64,000 bases of DNA from an uncultured Verrucomicrobiae bacterium (GTDB taxonomy: Bacteria > Verrucomicrobiota > Verrucomicrobiia > Limisphaerales > AAA164-E04), in assembly GCA_951813855.1 (NCBI GenBank), contig OX638380.1:4060518-4124517 (forward strand), in the 5' to 3' direction. Below are positions 38,021-47,653 of the stretch, in pieces. How positions within the stretch are numbered: the stretch's first letter is position 1; each line of letters begins with the position of its first letter. The translations under genes were made by a program, and so were the position numbers. The notes below the pieces were generated by a model. It was not told where the DNA came from. It did no database searches and saw only the letters and a program-made list of their open reading frames with translations.

Positions 38021-41000
38021 TTGGATTCGATGCGCAACGAAGCTATCGGCGGTTTGGGGGCGTTGCTGTTGCCGCTCTTCGTTTGCGGCGCGTCGGATAG
38101 TTGGAACGATTTGGAGCAAGGACATCGGTTCCGCTCTCTTTTCGTTCCGCAAACCGGCACCGCCGGCTTTCGTTCTCCAAGCGCCGAAAGTCTGGGCATT
38201 GATTTCGTTCATCGGTTGGGAGTTGAGTTCTATCGTACGAACCAGATCCTGTTGAACGGGTCGGGAGTATCGTTAGGCGACATCGACGGCGACGGTTGGT
38301 GCGATATTTACTTCACGGCCTTGGAGGGAAACAACGCCCTTTATCTCAATCAACAGGGACAATCTTTCCGGAATGTAGCGAGCGTCGCCGGCGTGACCTG
38401 TTCGGGTTTGCGGTCTACCGGTTCGGTATTGGCTGACTTGGACGGCGACCGGGATTTGGATCTGCTGGTAGCCACGATTCAGGGAGGAACTCGATTGTTT
38501 CGTAACGAAAGCGACGATCAGGTGCGATTTTCCGCAGGCCCGATCTTGGATTCCGGACCCGGAGGCATGTCTTTGGCTCTCGGCGATTTCGACGGGGACG
38601 GCCGTCCGGACGTTTATGTCGCCAATTATCGGGCTTCGGCATTAATGGACATTCCGAACGCCAAGGCCGATTTCGGAGTCCGGAACGGCAAATGGACGAT
38701 TACCCACTTTAACGGAAGAAGCGTCGGCGAACCTGATTTGGCCGGGCGGTTTTATGTGGACGAGCGCGGCGGCTTGGGAGAGACCGGCGAGCCGGACCGG
38801 CTTTATCGAAATCTCGGAGATTGGCGGTTCGAAAGCGTGGCGTTTACGGGCGGCCGTTTCCTTGACCAATCCGGAGCGCCGTTGGCGGAACTTCCCCGGG
38901 ACTGGGGGTTGGCGGTCATGTTTCGCGACATCAATGAAGACCATTTGCCTGATTTGTATGTGTGCAACGATTTCGATTCTCCTGACCGAATCTGGATCAA
39001 CCAGGGCGGCGGCAAGTTCCGGGCAGCGGCTCCGTTGACGATTCGGCACGCCAGTTGGTTTTCAATGGGGGTCGATTTTGCCGACGTCGATCGCGATGGC
39101 CGGGACGATTTTTTGACGCTGGACATGCTGGGGAACGATCACGTGACTCGCTTGACCCAATTGGGCGACGCGGCACCTCGGTGGAACTTGATCGCCGACC
39201 CCCAAGCCAGGCCGCAATTTTTGCAGACCTGCCTGTTCCTCAATCGGGGCGGCGGCGGTTATGCCGAAGTGGGGAAGTGGGCCGGGGTGGCGGCTACCGA
39301 TTGGGCGTGGTGTCCGGTGTTTCTGGACGTGGATTTGGACGGATGGGAGGATTTGCTGGTGACCAACGGCAACGAACGAGACGGCCGCAATATCGATGTG
39401 GAACAATCGCTGAGGGAATTGCGAAAGCGGGGACCTTTGAGCGACGAACGGATCTTCACCGAACGGATGCGTTTCGCCAGGTTGCCGGCCATGAATTTGG
39501 CATATCGTAACAATCGGGACGGGACTTTTTCCGCTCGGGGCGAGGAATGGGGATTCGCTCATTTCGGCGTTTCCCACGGTATGGCCTCGGGCGATCTGGA
39601 TAACGACGGAGATTTGGACCTCGTCGTCAATCGGTTCAACGAAGCTCCGGGCATCTATTTGAATCAATCCGTTCGGCCGCGCATCGCGGTCCGCTTGCGG
39701 GGCCGTTCGCCGAACACGGCTGGCATCGGGGCTAAGATTAAGTTAACCGGTTTCGGCGTCGCGCAAAGCCAGGAAGTGATTTCCGGAGGCCGTTATCTTT
39801 CATCCGACGAAGCTATGCGTGTTTTCGCCGCCCCCGAAACTCCGGAGAACCGGGGTCGCCTCGAGGTCGTTTGGCCCCGGGGAACCTGTTCCGTGCTGGA
39901 AAACGTACGGGCCAATCGGCAATACGAAATCGCGGAACCGGATTCGGCTCCCTCAAATTCGATCCGGCCGTCAAACCGGCCCTCTCCCTGGTTCGAAGAC
40001 GTGAGCGGAAAAGTCGGATTCGTTCACCAGGCGCCCGAGGTCGACGATTTCGCCCGGCAACCGTTGTTGCTCCGGCGTTACGGTCATTCGGGACCGGGCA
40101 TCGGTTGGTACGATATCGACGGCGACGGGTTCGACGATTTGTTGATCGGTAACGGTCGAGGCGGAGCGCCGGGGGTTTATCGGAACAACGACGGCGACGG
40201 TTTTGCCGTTTACCGCAATCCTCCCTTCCAGAGCCCGAGTCAACGGGATCAGACGACCCTGTTGGGAGTCACTTGGCGCCGTGACGATCCGGCGGTGTTG
40301 ATCGGTTTTTCCAATTACTCCGACGGACTGGCGTTGGGCGCTTTCGTGGGAGAATACCGTTTCAGGTCCCGTGCCCCGGTGACGATTCTCAAAGATTGGG
40401 AGGCCAGCGTCGGTCCTTTGAGCTTGGCGGACGTGGATCGGGACGGCGATTTGGATTTGTTCGTCGGCGGCAGATTGGTCCCCGGCCGCATTCCCGAACC
40501 GGCGGATTCGTTGTTGTTGGTTCAAGACGAGGACGGCTTTCGGCCTGACGAGGATTCAAAGGCTTTATTTCGCTCTTTGGGAATGGTTAGCGGTTCCGTT
40601 TTTACGGACGTGGATGGCGACGGCGATGCCGATCTGGTCTTGGCCGTGGCATTCGGAGCTGTCGAACTGTTTTTGAATCAGGAAGGAAAATTCCGCCGGG
40701 CCACCGAATCTTGGGGCCTAACGGAGCAGACCGCCGGAGGCTGGTGGAACGGCGTCGCGGCCGGTGATTTTAACGCCGACGGGAAAATGGATTTGATCGC
40801 GACCAATTGGGGGCGCAATACGCCTTACCGTCGTTACGCCGCTCGTCCCTTAACCGTCTATTACGCCGACGCCGACGAAAACGGACAGACTGATTTGCTT
40901 TTGGGCGCCTTTGACGAACGCTTGAACCGGTCGGTGCCGGTTCGGCAGTTGGGAGAATTGGCGCAGGGTCTGCCCAGATTGAACGAGCTTTACGAAACCC

Positions 41001-41740
41001 ATGGCGCGTTCGCTGAAACGGATACGCCGACCTTGCTGCGGCGATTGGGCGGTCGTTGGAATCGTCATCGGCTGCGGTATTGGGCTTCGGTGTTATTGCT
41101 TAATCAGGGAAGTTCTTTCGTTGTCAAACCGTTGCCGGCTCCGGCTCAGTGGAGTCCGGCTTTCGGCGCTGGGGTGGCGGATTTTAACGCCGACGGCTTC
41201 GAAGATATTTTTTTGGCACAGAATTTTTTCGGCGTGCGCCGCAACGTCGCTCGGTATGATGCGGGAAACGGCTTGTTGTTGCAGGGATTGGGAAACGCGG
41301 AATTTCAGGCCGTGCCGGCGGTCGAAGCGGGAGTGAATCTCCCCGGAGAACAGCGAGGCGTCGCGGTCGCGGATTTCGACCGCGACGGTCGCATGGACTT
41401 GGCCGTCAGTCAGTACCGGGGAGCGGCGAAACTGTACCGCAATCGCAGCCGGGCTCGCGGCCTGTCGGTAAGACTCAACGGCGGCGACCGCAATCCCACG
41501 GCCGTGGGGGCGAGTCTTTGGTTGGAATCGGATCAGGCTCGGAGCGGCCGCCGGGAAATCAGAGCCGGTTCCGGCTATTGGTCCCAAGACGGCTGCGCCC
41601 AGGTGTTGACCGTGCCGGGCGTCGCCAAACGGCTGGTGGTGATCTGGCCCGACGGCGAAACTTCGAAGTACGAGTTGCGGCCGGACGAAGCGTCCCTGCT
41701 GGTCGACCGTCGCGACGGCATTCTGCGATCGAACGATTGA
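38021..41740 (+). CDS. CRTAC1-type protein with FG-GAP/VCBS repeats and two ASPIC/UnbV domains
   Basis: Exported protein of 1,239 residues built from repeats with calcium-binding-like DxDGDG motifs (IDGDGWCD, DLDGDRDLD, DFDGDGRPD, DVDGDGDAD and others). These form beta-propellers. Two halves can be seen, each ending with an ASPIC/UnbV-like segment. The first is at about 570-640 (RLRGRSPNTAGIGAKI to RLEVVWPRG), the second at the C-terminus (VRLNGGDRNPTAVGA to RLVVIWPDG). The TTG at 38021 has AAGGGA 6 nt upstream. The ATG at 38030 is the alternative and leaves the same signal segment (LGALLLPLFVCGA). Function is unknown; surface adhesion or protein binding is likely. Confidence 0.85.
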   Translation: MDSMRNEAIGGLGALLLPLFVCGASDSWNDLEQGHRFRSLFVPQTGTAGFRSPSAESLGIDFVHRLGVEFYRTNQILLNGSGVSLGDIDGDGWCDIYFTALEGNNALYLNQQGQSFRNVASVAGVTCSGLRSTGSVLADLDGDRDLDLLVATIQGGTRLFRNESDDQVRFSAGPILDSGPGGMSLALGDFDGDGRPDVYVANYRASALMDIPNAKADFGVRNGKWTITHFNGRSVGEPDLAGRFYVDERGGLGETGEPDRLYRNLGDWRFESVAFTGGRFLDQSGAPLAELPRDWGLAVMFRDINEDHLPDLYVCNDFDSPDRIWINQGGGKFRAAAPLTIRHASWFSMGVDFADVDRDGRDDFLTLDMLGNDHVTRLTQLGDAAPRWNLIADPQARPQFLQTCLFLNRGGGGYAEVGKWAGVAATDWAWCPVFLDVDLDGWEDLLVTNGNERDGRNIDVEQSLRELRKRGPLSDERIFTERMRFARLPAMNLAYRNNRDGTFSARGEEWGFAHFGVSHGMASGDLDNDGDLDLVVNRFNEAPGIYLNQSVRPRIAVRLRGRSPNTAGIGAKIKLTGFGVAQSQEVISGGRYLSSDEAMRVFAAPETPENRGRLEVVWPRGTCSVLENVRANRQYEIAEPDSAPSNSIRPSNRPSPWFEDVSGKVGFVHQAPEVDDFARQPLLLRRYGHSGPGIGWYDIDGDGFDDLLIGNGRGGAPGVYRNNDGDGFAVYRNPPFQSPSQRDQTTLLGVTWRRDDPAVLIGFSNYSDGLALGAFVGEYRFRSRAPVTILKDWEASVGPLSLADVDRDGDLDLFVGGRLVPGRIPEPADSLLLVQDEDGFRPDEDSKALFRSLGMVSGSVFTDVDGDGDADLVLAVAFGAVELFLNQEGKFRRATESWGLTEQTAGGWWNGVAAGDFNADGKMDLIATNWGRNTPYRRYAARPLTVYYADADENGQTDLLLGAFDERLNRSVPVRQLGELAQGLPRLNELYETHGAFAETDTPTLLRRLGGRWNRHRLRYWASVLLLNQGSSFVVKPLPAPAQWSPAFGAGVADFNADGFEDIFLAQNFFGVRRNVARYDAGNGLLLQGLGNAEFQAVPAVEAGVNLPGEQRGVAVADFDRDGRMDLAVSQYRGAAKLYRNRSRARGLSVRLNGGDRNPTAVGASLWLESDQARSGRREIRAGSGYWSQDGCAQVLTVPGVAKRLVVIWPDGETSKYELRPDEASLLVDRRDGILRSND

Positions 41741-41828
41741 CTCCGGCTATCGTTCGGAATCCTCCTTCCGGCACTTGAATCCCCTTCGGTAGCAGGTTCG
41801 TCCGGGTGCCGTTGGATTCGGGTTTTAC

Positions 41829-43463
41829 ATGGCCAAGGGAGTGTGGCAGGGTGGAGGCATGATCCGGATGGCGATGCGAGGAAGCGGATGGGCTATGGCT
41901 TGGTGCGGTCCGCTACTTTTTTGTTGGTTGGCGGCCACGGCGGTCGGGACGGAAGCCGTCAAGGGTTCGCGCCCGAATATCGTCCTGATCATGTGCGACG
42001 ATCTGGGGTTTTCGGATCTCGGATGCTATGGCGGGGAAGTGCGAACGCCGCAACTGGATCGTCTGGCGGCGGAAGGGATGCGTTTTACACAGTTTTACAA
42101 CAACGCCAAATGCACTACCACCCGGGCGTCGATCTTGACCGGCCTTTACCCTCGTTTCGGTTCGCAGGGACATCTGCGTCGCAACATGATCACCTTGGGG
42201 GAAGGACTGCAACTGGCCGGGTATCAGACCGCTCTTTCCGGTAAATGGCATTTGTTGCGGGCCCCGGGTGCGGATAAGAAAGTGGCCGGGAGTTGGTTGC
42301 GGGATTTCGATCGCAAGACGCACCCTTATTTTCGCGGCTTCGAACGGTTTTACGGACTGTTGGACGGCTGTTGCAATTTCTTCGATCCGTCCCGTCCCGA
42401 TCCGTCATACAAGGGAGGCCGGATCCGGAATTTCGGGCAGGACGACCGGGCCGTCGTGACCTTTCCCGGCGACTATTATTCGACCGAAGCGTTTACCGAG
42501 TCAGCGATGGAATACGTTCGGGAATTCGCCGTGAAGGACGCTCCTTTTTTCATCCATCTCAATTATACCGCTCCGCATTATCCCTTGCATGCCCGGCCGG
42601 AAGATATTGCGAAGTACCGGGGCCGGTATCTCAAGGGCTGGCAGGTCATGCGTCAGGAGCGCTGGCGGCGGCAACAGGCGATGGGATTGGCGGCCGACCA
42701 CTGGTCTTTGACGGAAACCGATTCCCGGGCTTACGCCTGGGAGGGCGCCGACCATGAGTTCGAGGACTTCCGGATGGCGGTCTATGCGGCGATGATCGAT
42801 TCGATGGATCAGAATATCGGGCGCTTGCGGAAAGTTCTGGAAGAGGAAGGGGTCGCCGATAATACCTTGATTCTGTTCCTGTCCGATAACGGCGGATGCG
42901 CGGAGGAACCGGGAGGCCGCAATCCCGAAATTCGGGTTCCGGGACCGGCGGACGATTACGTCGCGGTCGGACCTTCTTGGGGTTGGGCGCAGAACGCGCC
43001 GTTTCGAAGGTATAAATCCTGGCTTCACGAAGGGGGCATCACGACGCCGCTGATCGCTTGGTGGCCGGGCAAAATTCCTGCCGGATCGATCAATCGCTCC
43101 GTAGCCCATATCATCGACCTGTTGCCCACTTTTCTGGAATTGGCCGGTGCGGATTATCCTGCGACGTACCGCTCGCACGAGCTCTTGCCCGTGGAGGGCG
43201 AGAGCATGACGGCTCTGTTGTCGGGCGAAAACCGCAAGCGGGAGGATTTCTTGGCGTGGTATTGGGCGGGAAATCGCGCGTTGCGGCAGGGAGATTGGAA
43301 ATTGGTTTGGGACAAATTGGTCAAGAAGTGGGAACTCTACCATCTGGGGCGCGATCGTTGCGAAGTCGAGAATCTCGCCGAGAGCCGGCTGAATCGAGTG
43401 CAGCGAATGTCCGCCGCCTATGCTCGCTGGGCCGAAACCATGGAGTTGAAACTGAAGAACTGA
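41829..43463 (+). CDS. secreted type I sulfatase (arylsulfatase A family)
   Basis: Formylglycine-dependent sulfatase that removes sulfate esters, probably from polysaccharides. The N-terminal signal segment ends near ATAVGTEA. The calcium-binding PNIVLIMCDDLGFSDLGCYG and the maturation site CTTTRASILTG (Cys-x-x-x-Arg) are present. They are followed by SGKWHLL, HLNYTAPHYPLH and 'LFLSDNGGC'. It has 544 residues. The CTTTR form of the active-site motif, in place of CxPSR, is common in Planctomycetota and Verrucomicrobiota sulfatases. The maturation enzyme is not in the window. A permease follows 52 bp downstream. Confidence 0.93.
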   Translation: MAKGVWQGGGMIRMAMRGSGWAMAWCGPLLFCWLAATAVGTEAVKGSRPNIVLIMCDDLGFSDLGCYGGEVRTPQLDRLAAEGMRFTQFYNNAKCTTTRASILTGLYPRFGSQGHLRRNMITLGEGLQLAGYQTALSGKWHLLRAPGADKKVAGSWLRDFDRKTHPYFRGFERFYGLLDGCCNFFDPSRPDPSYKGGRIRNFGQDDRAVVTFPGDYYSTEAFTESAMEYVREFAVKDAPFFIHLNYTAPHYPLHARPEDIAKYRGRYLKGWQVMRQERWRRQQAMGLAADHWSLTETDSRAYAWEGADHEFEDFRMAVYAAMIDSMDQNIGRLRKVLEEEGVADNTLILFLSDNGGCAEEPGGRNPEIRVPGPADDYVAVGPSWGWAQNAPFRRYKSWLHEGGITTPLIAWWPGKIPAGSINRSVAHIIDLLPTFLELAGADYPATYRSHELLPVEGESMTALLSGENRKREDFLAWYWAGNRALRQGDWKLVWDKLVKKWELYHLGRDRCEVENLAESRLNRVQRMSAAYARWAETMELKLKN

Positions 43464-43515
43464 GACCGAACCGGTCGTCGGCCCGTTCCGCGAAGATCCG
43501 GCTCCCGAGGGGACT

Positions 43516-44934
43516 ATGGACCCTTTGCTGATATTGTTGATCGGGATGACCGTTGTGGTCGGCGGCATATTGCTGTTTCGCCTCCACGCTTTTTTGGTCT
43601 TGATCGCCGGCGCCCTCGGGGTCGGTTGGCTGACTTCCGAAGCCGCGTTGAAAACCTGGGGGGAATCTCAGGGGATGAGCGCATTAGAGCAGGAAGCCCT
43701 CGCGCAACAACCGGCCATCGCTCGTTTGGTCGACGGGTTCGGAACGACCTGCGGCAGGATCGGCATCCTGATCGCCATGGCGGCCATTATCGGCAAGTGT
43801 ATGCTGCAAAGCGGCGCCGCCGAACGCATCGTCCGCAACCTGGTCCGGCTCTTCGGCGAATCCCGGGCGCCGACCGCCTTTACCGCCAGTGGATTCCTGC
43901 TCGGCATCCCGGTGTTTTTCGATACGGTGTTTTATCTCTTGTTGCCCTTGGCCAAGACGATCGGATTGCGGCGGCCCGATAATTACCTGCTCTACATCTT
44001 GACAGTATGCGTCGGAGCGACCATGGCTCATTCGCTGGTGCCGCCTACTCCGGGACCGTTGCTGGTCGCCAACGAAATCGGCGTGGATATCGGCACTATG
44101 ATGCTGGGTGGCATCGTGATCGGAGCGATCGCTTGCGGCGCGGGCTTTGGGTTCGCGCACTGGGCCAATCGGCGTTGGCCCTTGCCGCTGCGGTCGACCC
44201 CGGAGTCGCCGATCGAGGAACTCCGTTCCCTCTCGCGGCGTTCCGCCGATCGCTTGCCGCCTTTTGGGTTGGCGATCTTGCCGATCGCTCTGCCGGTCGT
44301 GTTGATCGCGGGGCATTCGATTCTGAAGTCCTTGGCGCCGGCTGGTGAATTCGGCGCGCACCTGCTGAACGTCGCCGCGTTTTTGGGCGACAAGAATCTG
44401 GCTCTGACCCTGGCGGCGGTGATCGCCTTGATCACGTTGATGTGGTACCAGGAAAAACGGGGGACGTTCGAAGCCGTTCAGACGGCCCTGGCCAGCGGGG
44501 GAGTGATCATCTTGATTACGTCCGCCGGCGGCGCTTTCGGCGGCTTGCTTCAGCAATGCGGCATCGGGGCTCGCATCGGAGCCTTGACCGAAGGGTGGCA
44601 GTTGGGGGTGTTGCCGTTGGCGTTCGGCGTGACGGTGTTGGTCCGGATCGCTCAGGGATCGGCTACGGTCGCCATGATTACCGCCGTCGGTATTTTTGCG
44701 GGGTTGGCGACCACCGGGCAACTCGGGTTCCACCCCGTGTACCTGGCCCTGGCGATCGGTTGCGGCTCCAAACCCTATCCCTGGATGAACGACAGCGGCT
44801 TCTGGGTAGTCTGCAAAATGAGCGGCATGACCGAAGCCGAAACGCTCCGGAGCTTTTCGGCGATGTTGGCGGTGATGGGACTGGTCGGCCTGTCGGCGGT
44901 GATTCTGTTCGCTTGGCTGTTCCCGTTGGTTTAG
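43516..44934 (+). CDS. GntP-family permease (gluconate/sugar-acid:H+ symporter)
   Basis: Integral membrane protein of 472 residues with about 12-14 hydrophobic segments. It matches the GntP family by 'GILIAMAAIIGKCMLQSGAA', GIPVFFDTVFYLLLPL, MAHSLVPPTPGPL, 'VRIAQGSATVAMITA' and CGSKPYPWMNDSGFWV. Family members import gluconate and related sugar acids. The position directly after a sulfatase suggests uptake of a product of polysaccharide breakdown, but the substrate is not determined. Confidence 0.92.
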   Translation: MDPLLILLIGMTVVVGGILLFRLHAFLVLIAGALGVGWLTSEAALKTWGESQGMSALEQEALAQQPAIARLVDGFGTTCGRIGILIAMAAIIGKCMLQSGAAERIVRNLVRLFGESRAPTAFTASGFLLGIPVFFDTVFYLLLPLAKTIGLRRPDNYLLYILTVCVGATMAHSLVPPTPGPLLVANEIGVDIGTMMLGGIVIGAIACGAGFGFAHWANRRWPLPLRSTPESPIEELRSLSRRSADRLPPFGLAILPIALPVVLIAGHSILKSLAPAGEFGAHLLNVAAFLGDKNLALTLAAVIALITLMWYQEKRGTFEAVQTALASGGVIILITSAGGAFGGLLQQCGIGARIGALTEGWQLGVLPLAFGVTVLVRIAQGSATVAMITAVGIFAGLATTGQLGFHPVYLALAIGCGSKPYPWMNDSGFWVVCKMSGMTEAETLRSFSAMLAVMGLVGLSAVILFAWLFPLV

Positions 44935-44946
44935 CAACGGGAGGTT

Positions 44947-46455
44947 TCATACCTTGTCGGCCGTGGGGCACACGAATCCGTCCCGGTAGGTGCGAGTCAC
45001 CGAAGCCGTGGCTTCCGGATGGTCCGGAAACACTTCCTTTTGAGGGTCGAATTTCAAGTGCGGTCCCATGGCGAGCGGGTATTTGTCGAGGTCTACGCCG
45101 TTGCGTTTCAAGTGCTGGACCGTCCGGTTCAGAGTAGCGTGGTTGTCGTCCCGGCTCTCGACGCCGGCCAAGGTTTCGGCGGCTTGGGCGACCGACACCC
45201 GGTTCTGTTCGCCTAGGTAATAAGAAATGTTGCCCAGATGGCTGACCGCGGCCGACAAATGTCCTTCCCAAGCGTCGGAATTCAATTTGGAAGCGTCTCG
45301 GCTGACGCAGGCTTCGATGAAATTGCCGAAATGGTCCCCGCCGCCCTTGAATTCCTTGATCACCTTGTAGTCGCGATCGTAGGCAATGCAGTGGGTATAG
45401 GAACGTTGCACCAGGTATCCGTCGGCACCGTAGAAAATGACGCCGATCTTGTTGCCGCGCGATTGATTGAAGAGCCGGTTGATTTCCTCGTCGTCGGAAT
45501 TGGCGATATCCAGGCCTCTGGTTTCGAACACCATGCATTTTTTACCGTAGTGGTAGATCGAGACCTCGGTATTGGCGGTGTCGCCGGCGTCGGCGTAATT
45601 CGGATCCTGCCGTTCGGCCTGGTAACCCAAACGTCCTCCATAACTGATGATCTCCGTGGGATGAGTATCGATGCCGAGTCCCCAGCGAGCGATATCGGTC
45701 TGGTGCGGCCCCTGGTTGCCGAGATCGCCATTGCCGTAATGGCGTTGCCAGTGCCAGTCGTAGTGAAAGCGTTGCCGCGTCAGCCGGGGGACGGTGTAGG
45801 TCGCCGGTCCGCTCCAGAGATTGAAATCGACGTTCTCCGGGATCGGATAGTCGCCGAGGGAGCCGATGGAACGGCGCCGCTTGTAGCACAGGCCGCGAGC
45901 GAAATTGACTTCGCCGATGCCCCCCTCGCTCAGGAATTTCATGGCGTCGATGATGGCCGGATTGGATCGGCATTGTGTGCCTACCTGGCACATCCGCCGG
46001 TACTTTTTGGCGGCGGCGACCAAGGCGCTGCCTTCGGCGACGTTATGGCTGATGGGCTTTTCGATATAGGCGTCCTTGCCGGCTTGCATGGCCCAAACTC
46101 CCGCTAACGCATGCCAGTGGTTCGGGGTGGCCGTGCTCATGATATCGATGTCCGGCGAATCGAAGGCCAAGCGCATGTCTTTGACCAAGGCGGGACGTTT
46201 GCCTTGCTTTTCCTCGATGCGGTTGCACGTGTAATCGCCGATCTTCTGGTCGACTTCGACCACCGCCCGGACTTCGGTCCGGTTGTCCCGGATGAAAGCG
46301 TCCAAGTGCGATTTGCCCCGGCCGCCGACACCGATGACCGCCGCGCCCAAAGTTTCGTTGGCGCCCAAAACCTTGCCGACGTAGGGCATGGCGATCAGAC
46401 TCGCTCCGGCAACGGTCCCGGTTTTGAGAAAGCGGCGGCGATGAATCTTTGGCAT
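44947..46455 (-). CDS. Tat-exported Gfo/Idh/MocA-family oxidoreductase
   Basis: NAD(P)-dependent oxidoreductase of 502 residues with a twin-arginine signal (RRRFLKTGTVAGASLIAMP). The Rossmann motif is AAVIGVGGRGKSH and EKPISHN contains the conserved EKP lysine. It is typical of the many secreted Gfo/Idh/MocA proteins of Verrucomicrobiota and Planctomycetota, proposed to act on sugars in the periplasm. It converges on the GntP permease with 12 bp between them, so it is not in the same operon, but both suggest sugar catabolism. Confidence 0.92.
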   Translation of the reverse strand: MPKIHRRRFLKTGTVAGASLIAMPYVGKVLGANETLGAAVIGVGGRGKSHLDAFIRDNRTEVRAVVEVDQKIGDYTCNRIEEKQGKRPALVKDMRLAFDSPDIDIMSTATPNHWHALAGVWAMQAGKDAYIEKPISHNVAEGSALVAAAKKYRRMCQVGTQCRSNPAIIDAMKFLSEGGIGEVNFARGLCYKRRRSIGSLGDYPIPENVDFNLWSGPATYTVPRLTRQRFHYDWHWQRHYGNGDLGNQGPHQTDIARWGLGIDTHPTEIISYGGRLGYQAERQDPNYADAGDTANTEVSIYHYGKKCMVFETRGLDIANSDDEEINRLFNQSRGNKIGVIFYGADGYLVQRSYTHCIAYDRDYKVIKEFKGGGDHFGNFIEACVSRDASKLNSDAWEGHLSAAVSHLGNISYYLGEQNRVSVAQAAETLAGVESRDDNHATLNRTVQHLKRNGVDLDKYPLAMGPHLKFDPQKEVFPDHPEATASVTRTYRDGFVCPTADKV

Positions 46456-46687
46456 GGCGACAGGGCGATAAAGGTTCCCAAGCGGCGACGTGGCGGCGGC
46501 GATCGTCGCTCGTGCCGATAAGAGACAGCATCGGATTTTTTGGGGCGGCGGTCAATTGCGATCGAAAAAAAAATTGCGGCGGCCGGGAACGGAGGAACAG
46601 AACCCGCCCGGAACCGGATTTTTTCGTGCTCCGAACCGGCATTTTTTTAGTGACGAGGCCGAAAAGGAAAAATAGGCTCTCCGGCAG

Positions 46688-47620
46688 ATGGAAGACTCAA
46701 ATCAAAGATTGCTACGTATAGGGGTGTTTTACGACGGTAACTTTTTTTTCCACGTAAGTAATTACTATCGTTACACGCACGCTCGCCGGAAACGCATTTC
46801 CATACCCGGCTTGCACGAGTACATTCGCCTGCGAGCGGCCGAGGAAGAAGGGGTGGACATTCGTTATTGCCGGATCATCGATGCCCACTTGTTTCGCGGG
46901 CGGTTGTCGGCGCGCGATGCCAAGCAGCGCGAAAAGCTGTATGCCGAACGCGTTTTCGACGACATCTTGATGGAGCAGGGTGTGTTGACCCATTACCTCC
47001 CCGTGCGTGAGGGCTACGAGCGCGGCGTCGACGTCTGGTTGGCGTTGGAAGCGTTCGAGTTGGTGATCCAGAACCGGATCGATCTGATCGTGTTGATCGG
47101 TGGCGACGCCGATTTCGTGCCGTTGGTTCAAAAGGTCAATTCGCACGGGAGCCGAGTGATGTTGCTGGGTTGGAATTTCCAATTTACCGACGAGCAAGGC
47201 CGCGAGCGGGAAACGGTGACTTCGAACCGGCTGATCAACCGGGCGTCGTATCCGATATTGATGAACCAGTCCGTCGGCGACGAACCCGAAAGCGACGATC
47301 CGCATATCAACGGGCTGTTCGTGGTCGAACAGGATCACGATTATATGCAGGAAAACATGGGGGAAAAAGCGGAGGGCGTCGAAGGGGATTTCAAGGACGC
47401 GGAACCGGTCATTACCGAGCGCTACGTGCAGGGCAGCGTGCTCTCGATCAAGAGCGGATTCGGTTTCATTTCGGCCGAAGGCTACCCCAATAACCTGTTT
47501 TTTCATTTTTCCCAGACGGTGGACTGCGATTTCAACGATTTCACCGAAGGCGTCGAAGTGGTCTTCGACGTCGCCCAAGGGCCGAAAGGTTTTCAAGCCG
47601 TCAATGTCTCCAAGCGATAG
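46688..47620 (+). CDS. NYN-domain (PIN-like) protein with C-terminal cold-shock domain
   Basis: Putative ribonuclease and RNA-binding fusion of 310 residues. Residues about 10-185 form an NYN/LabA-like PIN domain with acidic residues in GVFYDGNFFF, GVDVWLALEA and IGGDADFVPLV, as expected for a metal site. Residues about 245-308 form a cold-shock-like OB fold (YVQGSVLSIKSGFGFISAEG, NLFFHFSQTV, GVEVVFDVAQGPKGFQAVNV). An acidic linker joins them. It is on its own, 33 bp before leuB. The combination suggests RNA-targeted cleavage or stress control. The RNA substrate is unknown. Confidence 0.85.
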   Translation: MEDSNQRLLRIGVFYDGNFFFHVSNYYRYTHARRKRISIPGLHEYIRLRAAEEEGVDIRYCRIIDAHLFRGRLSARDAKQREKLYAERVFDDILMEQGVLTHYLPVREGYERGVDVWLALEAFELVIQNRIDLIVLIGGDADFVPLVQKVNSHGSRVMLLGWNFQFTDEQGRERETVTSNRLINRASYPILMNQSVGDEPESDDPHINGLFVVEQDHDYMQENMGEKAEGVEGDFKDAEPVITERYVQGSVLSIKSGFGFISAEGYPNNLFFHFSQTVDCDFNDFTEGVEVVFDVAQGPKGFQAVNVSKR

Positions 47621-47653
47621 GTTCCGGCGGGATAAGAAACTCGACCGCCCGAC

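Noticed and set aside
43684..44937. 417-codon open frame antisense to the GntP permease
   Set aside because: Low-complexity Gln/Arg/Asp-rich composition is the expected complement of a GC-rich membrane protein. The permease frame is unambiguous.
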